A stretch of 64,000 bases of DNA from Clitopilus passeckerianus (Eukaryota; Basidiomycota; Agaricomycetes; Agaricales; Entolomataceae). Where the stretch lies: positions 1-64,000 of the forward strand of contig CALYLX010000013.1 of the NCBI GenBank assembly GCA_944990035.1. The letters run 5' to 3'. The position numbers and the translations under genes are program-made. This document shows, in pieces, positions 11,812 to 21,937 of the stretch. Each line of letters opens with the position of its first letter. Position 1 is the stretch's first letter. The notes beneath the pieces are model-generated. The model worked only from the letters and a program-made list of their open reading frames with translations. It was not told the DNA's origin and searched no databases.

Positions 11812-13197
11812 GGCGGCGAAGGAAGAGTTTGCAAAGGGGTGCTGGGAACGCTATTCAAACCGATCTAACATGCTTATAAGTGAAGTTATAAAGGAATCCC
11901 GGTAATCGTACCATTCTCTCCGTGGTTCGAGGAAGTCCATGTTTCATGACGAACTCGCTAGGCCCATGGGAGTGAAACGTTCAGGGGCGGCGTTTCCTTG
12001 AAGTAAATGGGCTCATTTTGGGCGCTGCTAAGTAGGGACCTGATATCACCGTCGTTGTCGAGGGAGTTGATCTTGTCGCGATGATGCCTCATTGAATGGG
12101 ACGCAATCGGGCGACTTGTTTAGGCCGGCATTGGCGCGAATTAGGTTGCGTCGGGTCCCATCATAGATAGAGTACCTATGAGAGCTGCCGAATCTCCTTA
12201 GGATGGAGATAATAGCGTGAGTGCATGAGCGGGAGGTACTGGGCAGGTGTTAAATAACCATTCGAATATTCTGTGGCCTTTGTGTTGGAAAGGATTCCAA
12301 ACAGCGACAAATGAAGCTCATCCTACATGACGATCCGGTTTGCCGGTGGAGACTGTTTATTACGGTCACAAAAGTGAGCCGATTTATCAATACGCTGCCA
12401 AGGTTTTATTCAAGGTGACCTTGAAACTGGTCTCGCGCGGGTATCTTGCGCAGTACGCTCATGTGAACCGGAAGAAATACAACGAAACTGCACATGGGTG
12501 AAGATATTCAGAGAAAGTCTTGTCATAAATCCGGGGGATTTTTCCCGTCGGGCCGCCACATTGTTCATTTCGGATGACTTTTTCAGCACCCCTAATAGAT
12601 TTACATCGATGGGGTTACTTTGGACCCGAGTCTTTCTCCATCCCCCGCTGCTGTCCCTGATGATCAAGCTGTGGCCTCACATCGTCTTCAGTGACCCTCC
12701 ATCGCATGCACCCAATGTCAGGAACCCAACGTAGCCCGCCTCTCGCACCTCTATCACAGAGGTTAGCTATACTTCCTCCGTGCAGCCATACGTACCCAAG
12801 AACATGAAAACGCGCACCAACTCCCCGCAACAAGGCATCTCGCACTCGCCCTCGTTCATTTAGCAGCATCTTTGGTCTCAATTTAGCTGTTCTCGTCAAA
12901 GTATAGCCTCGCCACCCAGCACAACGAAATGCTTGAGGATCATCGATCAAGCTCAAGTCCGACTGCAAGGCCTGTCGATTTCGATTTTGGGTGATGGCGA
13001 TGTCACGGGACGCTTCTTTGACAGGCTTCTCAGCCCAAGTCCCGTCGTTCCCTGCAATCCTATCAATCCTGCATATGGTCGTGTTCGCTAGCTACGGCAC
13101 TTATGCTTCCATTCAACCCATTAAAGGGTACGTCTGCTTAGCTTTACGCTTTTTCTTCTTCCCAGTAATTTTCAGCCCACAGGTCTACCGAATCGCA
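11812..13197. other. Shared upstream region of two divergent secreted-enzyme genes
   Basis: About 1.4 kb between the divergently transcribed FAD oxidoreductase (-) and GH3 beta-glucosidase (+). Small overlapping open frames at 12410-12968 have no domain features. An open frame running into the beta-glucosidase start from 12991 is most likely leader, because the signal peptide begins at 13198. The arrangement would allow coordinated control of two extracellular oxidative/hydrolytic enzymes; no specific operator was recognised. Confidence 0.4.
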
Positions 13198-16100
13198 ATG
13201 GCCAAGTTGCACGCGACCTTGGTATTACTGGCTCTGTTAACGCCAGCATTCTCGTTCACAACTCGTACGTGGCCACACATCTAGTCCAACTCAAACTAAA
13301 ACGAAACTCTGTTCAGGTACCTGGGATGAAGCTCGTGCATTGGCGAACAATGCTGTATCCAACATGACGATAGACGAGAAGATCGGCATCGTCACGGGCA
13401 CTGGCCAGCTTAACTCCAACCGTGCGTAATCTTTCACTTTCCGCGACTACTCGTATAGACTCTTAAACTCTTCCGTAGGCCGCTGCGTCGGAGATACCAC
13501 ACCTGTGAGCCGCCTGAACATCCCTTCCATCTGCATGGAAGATGGGCCAGCCGGTGTTCGTTTGAGTAAAGGGGTCACTGGGTTCCCATCCGGCATCAAC
13601 ACGGCATCCACCTTTAGTCGACGGCTTATGCGAGCGAGAGGAGTCGCAATGGGCGAGGAGTTCAGAGGGAAAGGGATTCAGTACGTTCATGGTTTACGTC
13701 CTCAGAAGCAGAATTTTGATCCGATTCACTCAGCGTTTATCTGGGCCCAGCTATGGATATCGTCAGTTTGGCATTCCTTCGCCAAATATCGCTAAGCTAA
13801 CATTCAATCGACCCCAGATGAGAAATCCAAAGCAAGGTCGCGGCTGGGAGAGGTTAGCTTTCCCCAATTTTGCGACGTACCATTCTGACGCAGAACCAGT
13901 TTCGGGCCAGACCCATATCTCAACGGGGAAGGCGCATTCGAGACCATAACTGGCGTACAAAGTGTCGGCGTGCAAGCGTGTGCTAAGCACTTGATCATGA
14001 ACAACCAGGAGCATTGGCGATACGGCCTTACATCCAACGCTGACGATCGAACCGTAAATGAAATCTACTGGTACCCCTTCTTGCGTTCTATAGAGGTGAC
14101 TTTGATTTCATTCGGTGTAAATCCAGTGTGACTGACGTCAATTAAGGCAGGAGTAGCTTCTGTTATGTGTGCCTACAACCGAATGAATGGTACCTCAAGT
14201 TGCCATAACGCGAATTTACTTGGACCGAATGGACCTCTGCAAAGAGATGGATTCCAAGGCACGTTCAGTCTTCCATTATCGGTCCTTCCATGTTTAAATT
14301 CTTCGTTTCTCCTAGGTTATGTCGTTAGCGACTGGGGTGCGACCCATGACTCCGCCGCTGATAATGCGAATGCGGGACTCGATATGGAAATGCCAGGGGA
14401 CTACATCGTCATTGGTCAGTTATACTCCACTTATATTAACCTCCACTTGTGTTCACGAACGAAATAGGTGGTGGTGTATACGGAGGCAACCTCAAGAATG
14501 CCGTCAATTCAGGTTCTGTGACGACAGCAGTAAGTTTCATGTCCCCCACATTATATCAATCTAAAGGCACTTTCGCTGATCGTCTTTCGCTGATCGTCTT
14601 TCGCTGATCGTCCATATTAGAGATTGAACGAGATGGTCTCCCGGATCCTAACGCCGTTCTATCAACTTGGCCAAGATTCTGTACGTTCCTTAACTTGATT
14701 CGATCTTTTCGTCTTGCCTAAACCTTTTCCCTAGGGCTACCCACCAGTCAACTTCGACTCCCAGCATCCTGATGGATCTGGGTCGCTGAATCAGAATGTC
14801 GTCGTTCGCACTAACGCACATACTGCGCTTGCCAAGGAGATTGCTTCTGCCTCTGCCGTTCTGCTGAAGAACAACCGCGCGACTTCAGATGGGACCCCGA
14901 CGGGCAGTACAACGAGAGGCCTTCCGGTGGCTCTGGCGAATATCAAGAGCATTGCCGTAATGGGTCAGGACGCCAAGCAGCTGAATCAGAAATGCAACGA
15001 CCTCAACGAATGTAACGATGGGACGATGGTGATTGGGTAAGTCCTCTTACGACATTTTTCGCGCCTTTGCTGACAGTCTGTTTAGATGGGGTTCAGGCTC
15101 TAACTCACTTGAGTTTGTCGTACCTCCTATTGACGCCCTCACCTCGTTTGTCGGATCTTCGGCTACAATCACCTCCTCTCTGTCTAACGACCTGGACGCT
15201 GGGGCTAAGGCAGCTGCAGGCAAGGATGTTGCATTCGTTTTTGTTAATGCGTGAGTTACAACTTCCTCGCCTATTCTTATCAACTCTGAGTTCTCGTCAT
15301 AGCATGAGTGGTGAATTGGGCTTCTACACCACAGTGGTAGGAAATATGGGCGACCGAAATGACCTAGACCTTTGGTGGAAGGGCGGAAGCCTGGTATGTC
15401 CTTTCCATCACTCCCACTCGGTCTGATTCTTACCTGCTCTAAAGGTTGAACGTGTTGCTGCGGTGAACAAGAACACAATCGTTGTTATTCACTCTGTTGG
15501 GCCGGTACCCATGTCATGGAGCACTCACCCGAACATTACTGGTATCATCTATGCCGGAGCTCCTGGTGAACAGACAGGTCCATCTATTGTCGACGTTCTT
15601 TTCGGCAAGTATAATCCGAGTGGTCGGCTTCCTTTCAGCTTGGCCGACGTGAGTTTTTCATAATAGTATGATGCACATTCGCATTCTAACATCATCTCTC
15701 AAGGCTGAAAGCGCTTATGGTACCACAATCGTCACTGGCCTTGATGGATTCCCAGAGGTCCGCAATTTAAGTTTTCTGAGCAGAATCTCATACTAACATC
15801 AACAACAGATTGACTATACCGAGAAACTCCTACTTGACTATCGGTATATGGATGACAAGAATATCACGCCGCGATTCCCGTTCGGCTTTGGGCTCTCGTA
15901 TACCACCTTCGCTTACTCTGGCTTCTCGACTGCGGCTTCGGGGACCTCACGAACCATTACGTTCACAGTCAAGAATACAGGCGTATTCGCAGGCACGGAA
16001 ATACCTCAGGTGTACCTAGCTTACCCAGCGAGCGCTGGAGAGCCGAAACGCGTCTTGAGAGGGTTTGAGGAGGTACCACTCGCTGCTGGTGCCAGCTCTA

Positions 16101-16293
16101 CTGTCAAGATCACCTTGAGTGCCCGCGAAATGAGGTAAGGCAGATCCCATTAAGCACGTGTCGTACCTGCTAATCCGTTTCTCCGTATAGTATTTGGGAT
16201 GTCCCGAGCCAGAAATGGGTTCGTCCCTCGGGGACGTTCACTGTCTACGTTGGTGCCTCTCTTACTGATGTTCGCTGGACTGGCACCTTCTGA
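13198..16293 (+). CDS. Secreted GH3 beta-glucosidase
   Basis: Multi-exon gene (first exons 13198-13264, 13317-13421, then from 13479) encoding about 750 aa. A signal peptide (MAKLHATLVLLALLTPAFSF) is followed by the GH3 N-domain: MTIDEKIGIVTG, RLNIPSICMEDGPAGVR, LGPAMDIMRNPKQGRGWE, FGPDPYLNGEG, CAKHLIMNNQEHWR. The nucleophile motif GYVVSDWGATH (catalytic Asp) is intact. The GH3 C-domain shows FVNAMSGELGF, GDRNDLDLWWKG, HSVGPVPMSW and YNPSGRLP. The Glu of SGELG lies where fungal GH3 acid/base residues are found (usual context SGEGY). A fibronectin-III-like domain (YTTFAYSGF ... ITFTVKNTG ... TFTVYVGAS) closes the protein. It would hydrolyse terminal beta-glucosyl residues of cellobiose or oligosaccharides outside the cell. 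One intron contains a three-copy 14-bp minisatellite. Closest fungal forms are typically 800 aa or more, so this is at the short end. Confidence 0.93.
14571..14612 (+). repeat. 14-bp minisatellite x3 inside a GH3 intron
   Basis: Three perfect tandem copies of TTTCGCTGATCGTC lie between a GTAAGT-type donor (exon ...VTTA) and the acceptor before RLNEMVSRI. The array lengthens the intron to about 90 nt against the ~50-60 nt usual here, without touching the coding frame. Probable replication slippage. Confidence 0.9.
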
Positions 16294-16527
16294 TCCACGT
16301 ATTACATCGACGTTCCCTTTCATTTCACTCGTTTTACCGAACGTTCGTTAGCTTTATCACGTACTTATTGAGCTTAGATATGAGTCAATCTTGAAGGCGC
16401 TGTTTAAATATTTGGAGCGACACCCAGTACATGCAATTACAGACCGAAGGCTTTTCATAATTATCAGGACCACATGATATGCCGTGGTACTTCGTATACG
16501 ACTATTCAGTGAGGTACTATCCTCTAG

Positions 16528-17011
16528 TCACGACTCCCTCACCCAACCATAGCCAGCATCTTTAGGTGGCTTATACTTTCTACGTGTGCGCCTCCTCCGT
16601 GGTAGTAACTTCGGTATTATAGACTCCTTCTCGCACATCTTTCTCAGGTCTGATGGCATCGGAAATGTCCCATCGTCAAGTTCGTTGGAAAAGCTGACTC
16701 GCTTTCTTGGCGACTTGACTGAATCCTTCTTCTGTGCCAATGTGAGCACATGTTAGACGCATATGCTAGGCTCTAGTACTTACTAGGATTCCTTGTCGCT
16801 TGGAAGTCTTTGCGTACTCCCTCTGGCCATCAGCAACTTTCGCTTGCATGGTCTCGATCGGTATTGCTGCGTCAATAAGATGAAACGGAGCTTTGTATAT
16901 GTCAAAAGGGGTAGATATATGGCCTTTGAGGTTCTCTTTTGCTCTCGATTTCCCGCTAGAACGGAAGGATATAAGAGCGAATAAATGTGGGAAGTCGAAG
17001 AAGCGTGGCAT
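16528..17011 (-). CDS. Small basic protein of unknown function, 143 aa
   Basis: Two exons, 17011-16784 and 16731-16528, joined by a 52-nt phase-0 intron, give 143 aa. The N-terminal half (MPRFFDFPHLFALISF...) is mildly hydrophobic. The C-terminal half is very basic (KLLPRRRRTRRKYKPPKDAGYGWVRES) with a short acidic segment. KKDSVKSPRKRVSFSNELDD contains KRVSFS, which fits the RVxF docking motif for protein phosphatase 1 preceded by basic residues. I do not recognise the family. Support comes from splice signals and the even continuation of the frame. The neighbours (beta-glucosidase and HsbA-like gene) give no functional hint. Confidence 0.45.
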
Positions 17012-17669
17012 GGTTGGAGCAATGGAAGTGTATTTCGAGCGTTGAGGAGGTCCTTATATATATGCTTCTGGGATAGGAGACAATCGAGGAGGGGGAGAGA
17101 ATGACGCTTCGTTGGATCTGCGCTTGCTAGAGGCGATGTATCCACTTTAGGGGTATAACAAGGGGTTGTGTAGTAAACCAGGATACCGCTACGACTCTGA
17201 CCTTTCCTTTTTGAAAAATATTGAACCAATACCGATGTATGCACCTGTCTTGCCCTTTTATGAAGCGGCGTGTCTTAATAATTTCCCTTGCCTAGACACC
17301 CGCTACAGGGAAGTTTACAAGGCACACCGGGCACAACGGTACAAATAGGAGAACAACAATTCAGCCTCCCGTTTACAGGGAAACGTCATACAACAGTTAG
17401 TAAAAGGAGGCTTAATGAGCTCCTCATGCACCAAAGTTGAAGAGTCAAACGTTGATTCTTACATTGGAATAAAAACACCACAATCAAGTATAGGAGAGAG
17501 CTGAATTGAGAGAGAAATGTACTACATTTGAAAGGCCTTTTGCCAAACTATTCTTCATCGTAACCCCCATTTCATCAGAGAAGGAAGAAGCGACAGAGAG
17601 GCCAGGACTCGAAACCGAACGAAAGGAAAGCGTTACAGAAAACTGTAGGAAGGCTTGCATTGATTATCG
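17012..17669. other. Intergenic; downstream region of the HsbA-like gene
   Basis: AT-rich stretch without a supported gene. It contains the alternative 3' end of the HsbA-like gene: an acceptor at ~17657 would add an exon ending near 17576. An overlapping minus frame (16783-17244) is a shadow of the small basic protein. Confidence 0.5.
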
Positions 17670-18328
17670 TTAGTCGCTTGTGAGGAATGTCAAGATTTGA
17701 CGAATAACACACCTATTCATCAAAAATTTCGTATACGTCGTGGTATACTCCGCAACAGGGCTGCCAATACCGGGGCCATGTCCGAAAGCATTGACACCCC
17801 GAATAGATGAGGAATCGGCCACGCCAAGCAGGAGCTGAGAGTAGACCTCGGCCGTATTCTAGAAGGATATTGTCAGAGAGTAAAGCTGAGGGATGTAGGT
17901 ATTACTTACGTCGAAAATGATCTGACACAAGAGATAGATGTCGTCGAGAGAATGCTCGGACATCATCATATGGGAGCCTCTGTGGTCTTTGTTCAACACA
18001 GAGACGGCGTCGCCAGTCTGCTTGAGCGCATGGTTGAAGGCATTGAACAACTTCAGTGCGTCCTTGGGAGTTGCCTGTGGGTTGGTGCCGATGTCGACTG
18101 AGAATGGAGTTAATTCCGACTGAAGCACAGGTAGGATATCAGTAACTTACTGAGCTGAGGGTAGATATCGTTGGCAGTGTCGTTAAGCTTATTAAAAGCA
18201 TCCCAAGCGATGTCGACCGGGGCAGCGTGCTTGGCTACACCGAAGAAATTCTGCTGAGTAGGAAAAGCACTTGCTGCTACGGAGAGACTTCCAACAGCGA
18301 GGAAAGAAGCGAGACCAGAGATGAACAT
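17670..18328 (-). CDS. HsbA-like hydrophobic surface-binding secreted protein, 184 aa
   Basis: Three exons, 18328-18151, 18097-17910 and 17858-17670, give 184 aa with both splices keeping the frame. The signal peptide is MFISGLASFLAVGSLSVAASA. The mature part is a four-helix-type HsbA domain: PVDIAWDAFNKLNDTANDIYPQL, KLFNAFNHALKQTGDAVSVL, and DDIYLLCQIIFDNTAEVYSQLLLGVAD. The length agrees with the family, whose founding member in Aspergillus oryzae binds hydrophobic surfaces and recruits cutinase-type esterases; other members are cell-wall mannoproteins. The stop used here is TAA at 17670-17672. A donor (GTGTGT) just before it and a CTAAC branch site overlapping it allow an alternative last exon of ~20 residues. 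Function on hydrophobic plant surfaces is inferred. Confidence 0.75.
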
Positions 18329-19048
18329 GTCGAAGATGATTGGGATGACGAGCTGAAGAGAGCAAATAATGGAATTTATATGCGAAATACACGGGTATCG
18401 CGGCAGCAGGCCGTCGAGATATGGCTAGTGTTGAATGGAGGCGTATCCATTGCGCATGGGCTATGGTGTAATGGTGGCAACCTCGTTAGTGCCAATGCTT
18501 CATTGGTGGCCGCCATCGGAGGGATCTGTAGGTTGCGGATAGATACGGTGATTGCGTGCCCAGGCTGCTGATCATTTGTTTGGAGACTACTTTGAGTGGT
18601 ACGTTCAACGAGTCTACGGATATCTGTGTCGGCTATCAACGGTCTTCTGCCCAAGCGGGTGAAGACGCCTTGAAAGAAGCTAATCAAGCCACTGTCATGG
18701 AGCGAACAGCATTCCGACGCTAAAGTACAATCCCGGCCGATGATATTTGCCACGGGGATTAGCAGAGACTGAATAAGAATGTACTTCATAGCCGTCATTA
18801 ACTGGATTTAGAATGGTTGAGCAACTGTCATGCTCATTTAACGAGTTTCATGGCAGACGCTTCGAATAGGCGTGTTCATTATATAATCGAGGTGCTTTGA
18901 CGCGTCTGCATCACGTGTCATTTTACTCTCTAAATGCGGATACATGCAGAGACTGATGGAAGGCCCAAGCACGTTGCGGTGCATACAGATTGACCAAATG
19001 ACTGGATTCTAACTGTATTGAGACTATAACCTCCCCCACTCGATCTAT
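18329..19048. other. Promoter region and duplicated upstream segment of kinase copy 1
   Basis: A 140-codon minus frame (18376-18798) is open and starts with a hydrophobic stretch, but has no splice-supported partner or domain; I leave it unannotated. From about 18870 the sequence resembles the region upstream of kinase copy 2 (from ~21760): both carry a CGTGTTC, a TCACGTG and a common AAATGCGG. The tandem duplication therefore included the promoter. Confidence 0.45.
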
Positions 19049-20157
19049 CTGACCGGATTCACCTCGATTACACTCCCTACACCTCTCTTCAATTTTCCCG
19101 CCGAGCAGAGGCGTCAATTCACTCCGCAAGAACTCATCAATATCCTTCGCCACTGTCACTCAGGCGACACCACTAGTCCAGAACGAACCCGAGCTCAATG
19201 TTGCGCTGATTCCCTTGATAAGATAGCTCTGAATCCAGAACGTAAACGAGCTATCTTCTCTCGTTGGCCTAGGCCATCTACAGGAGCAACCCTACACCCA
19301 AACATGAGTTTGCAAGAAAAGGTCGCGCCAAATGGGAACGAACTATGGGGAGAGACCATGTTCGACTTCTACATGACTCGTAGACACTATGATCTAACTA
19401 CAAGCTCTACCTCGACGACAGGGAGTAAGATGGCGGCCTTCGCTAAGGCAAATGGTGAAGTCGAGGTCGCGGAACAAGAGGTCGAATGGGCCGAAACCGA
19501 AAACGAGCCCCAGCGCCTTGAGCCGTATTCCTTGAAAGAAGGACTCGAGGTTCATGAGACAAATATTCGCTTGGGCCTCTCGGGATCTCATCCCGCGTAA
19601 CGGATGCGGAGATAGGCGACGTATTGGTGTGTAACCAGATTCTTACTCTCCTCTCCTACGCGCCTATTGACATGTACCATTCGGCGTGTGTAGGCTTCTG
19701 ACGACCCATTCCTTCAGTGCAATTTACCTGCGCCATGCCCGATTCTACCATTCAGTTACCAACCTGAGCCCCTCCAGGCGAAGATACCTCTTCATCGACT
19801 ACCTCGAACGATAACCGTGCATGATCCATGGAACATTCTCGCCGTAAAGGCGCTAAACATCCATGGCACTGCGAAGCATCCAAAGGTCTCTGATTGGTTG
19901 TCTCAGACTGATCGTACGCATACATATCGCCTGGTATTATTATCGGCGGGGAAGGAACGAATCGCAGAGGAGATTGCCTCGCTCGGGTCTGAACAAACTT
20001 CAGAATTATTCGAGGAGCATATTTCCATCCAAAGATTGGAGTGCGCCTCTTCGGACAATGGCAAAGGCTACTTTCTTGGCGAACCTACTACCGAAGGATC
20101 ACTTTCCCCTGCGATATGGGTTATCCCTCCTCCTCGGCCAATCCACGTTTCCCGTCC

Positions 20158-20299
20158 GGGGGTTTCAAAGTTTACCATTTTGACTCCATTTAGAAATTCA
20201 TTCTCACATCCATTCTCAGAAATTTAGAGCCAAATCTGCGAGAATGGGACCATAATGGGATCGATAATGAGATCTAGAATGGGAAATTTTGAAAAACCC
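20158..20299. mobile_element. MITE-like inverted-repeat element in kinase copy 1
   Basis: About 140 bp, AT-rich. The left end GGGTTTCAAAGTTTACCATT is mirrored at the right end: the reverse complement there begins GGGTTTTTCAAAATTTCCCA. Imperfect terminal inverted repeats of ~30 bp are thus visible. It contains no coding capacity. It sits exactly where copy 1 lacks ~650 bp present in copy 2, so insertion and deletion are linked in position. No target-site duplication is evident, consistent with loss of flanking DNA. Family not recognised. Confidence 0.55.
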
Positions 20300-20355
20300 T
20301 AATGTCATGACCCTGTGCCGCTTGGACTGATCGTCCCACAGTTCTTTGGCTATTA

Positions 20356-20573
20356 TAGCTGAGTTTTTGCCCATGTCTGGAGTACTGGGAGGATAATACA
20401 TGTCTTCCACTTTGAGGCAAAGGTGCAACGCTCTCGGTGCTTTGACGTCACGACCTGCCTTTTTCGGTTGTATCCCCGTATGCGCGGCCCCGCCTCGTGC
20501 TAACTCTGAGCGAACCATTCATTGATCTGAGCCATCAATGCAATTTGAGATGGGTTGCTGACCATCTCTATTA
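20356..20573. mobile_element. 212-bp insertion with 6-bp target duplication
   Basis: Relative to copy 2, the codons for FGYY are split. CTATTA occurs at 20350-20355 and again at 20568-20573, and the kinase sequence resumes directly after the second copy (YYVPVDDEKIAN). The insert itself has no clear terminal inverted repeat and no poly-A tail. Its reverse strand is open over part of its length (RSELARGGAAHTG...). Probably a short non-autonomous element or a fragment of a larger one. Confidence 0.6.
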
Positions 20574-21937
20574 CGTTCCAGTGGATGACGAGAAGATTGC
20601 CAATATTAACAACGCTGTCAAGAATACGCACATTCACGGGCGTCAATACGACTCAAGCGGTGAGTCTATGATGGCTACTTGTGGGTGATACCTAACGAAG
20701 CCGTTTAATCTAAAGAAGAATATGAAAGGGAATCGGAATTAAAATCGAAGGGCTACTTCAGCCCCATCCTACTCCAAGAGACATGTGGGCGCCAGATTGA
20801 TCCGAAGGATCTGACAGAGGATGAAAAGTAAAGTAATTCTCTTATATCTAGCTCCTGAAGCGTGCTCATCTTTACACATGTGCATCAGCAATGAAGTTGC
20901 CTCCCTATTCTACCGGTTCCACGCTGAAGGGTGGTCTCACGGTTCCGTTTATCCCCAGAATGTCCTCTATCAATACGGACCCCTTGATATTCCATACCAC
21001 AAACGGCACACCAACCGTCACAGGCGCAAACTGAGCTTCCGTATCATCGACTTCGGCCGCTCGGTACTGGAAAAGGATCCCAAACTTATGCGGCCGCCCG
21101 AAGAGCAGGCAGTTGATCATCTGTTCTCTCGTGGATTGCATAAGTACGTGAAATTGTGGTAGTCGCATGCTATATGCTTGTATATATTGTAAGAATATGT
21201 ATTCAGATTGTTGCTGCCGTTCGCTCGGAACCTTGAAGAGGAACCAAACCCCAAAGTTCGTGGTTTAGTCCCACGGTTAGACCCCATAGGTAGCTATACC
21301 CAGTCTTATATTGGCCATTGTTCGCGCATTGACATTGGCATGGACCACGATGACTCTTGGTAGCTTCCATCAGAGTCGGCGAGGCTGTGGATGGGTGTGA
21401 TCTACGGTTATTCAGTCAGGTAATACAGTCTTTTTTCAGATGGTTCCGTCTTTGCTTCCAGCGAACCCCAGATCTCTACATATTCGGTCAGTCGTAATTG
21501 ATCCAAAAGAATTCTCCCATTAGTTGACAAAACGCTGTGGGAAACCAATGGCCACCTCCGCACGTCTGTGAAGACGCCTCTATCATGGTGATGCCCTCGT
21601 AACTTCAAGTAAGCTGGAAGGTCAACTCGGTCCTATATGGCGTCAATCGACAGCGGAGTTGGCTAACGTCTGATGGGCACCATACCCTAGACCATGAATG
21701 ATTTACTCAATGTTTCCACCCTCACTCGCTAGGTTAACATGTAGAAGCAGCTCAAAGGACGTGTTCCTTATGTAATTTGGAAATTACGATGCGTTTGCTT
21801 CACGTGACTAAGTGACTAACAACTTTTCCAAATGCGGACAACAATCGATTTTCCTGACATGGAGGGCCATGCACGATGCAGTTCATAAAGAATAACCGGC
21901 CGTACTTTGAGCTATGATTCCTCTGCCTTGAACTACC

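Larger units (their letters stand above)
19049..21162 (+). pseudogene. Kinase-like gene copy 1, decayed
   Basis: This is colinear with the intact copy at 21938-24273. Damage visible in sequence: the start ATG has become CTG (19049-19051); one base is missing near 19595, so the N-terminal frame ends SGSHPA-stop; the segment encoding the Gly-rich loop, Lys motif and most of the N-lobe is gone and replaced by a ~140-bp inverted-repeat element (20158-20299); and a 212-bp insertion interrupts FGYY at 20356. Surviving stretches include HDPWNILAVKALNIHGTAKHP (split here by frame only), GYFSPILLQETCG, WSHGSVYPQNVLYQYGPL and IIDFGRS. Exon-intron positions match copy 2. A functional protein is very unlikely. 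Confidence 0.85.

Noticed and set aside
12410..12968. Overlapping minus frames of 85 and 117 codons
   Set aside because: They lie in the shared upstream region of two divergent genes, with no domain or initiation context.
18376..18798. 140-codon minus frame with hydrophobic start
   Set aside because: No continuation exon, no recognisable motif, and located between the HsbA-like gene and its promoter.
20216..20518. 100-codon minus frame
   Set aside because: It spans two unrelated insertions and the remnant kinase sequence between them, so it cannot be one gene.
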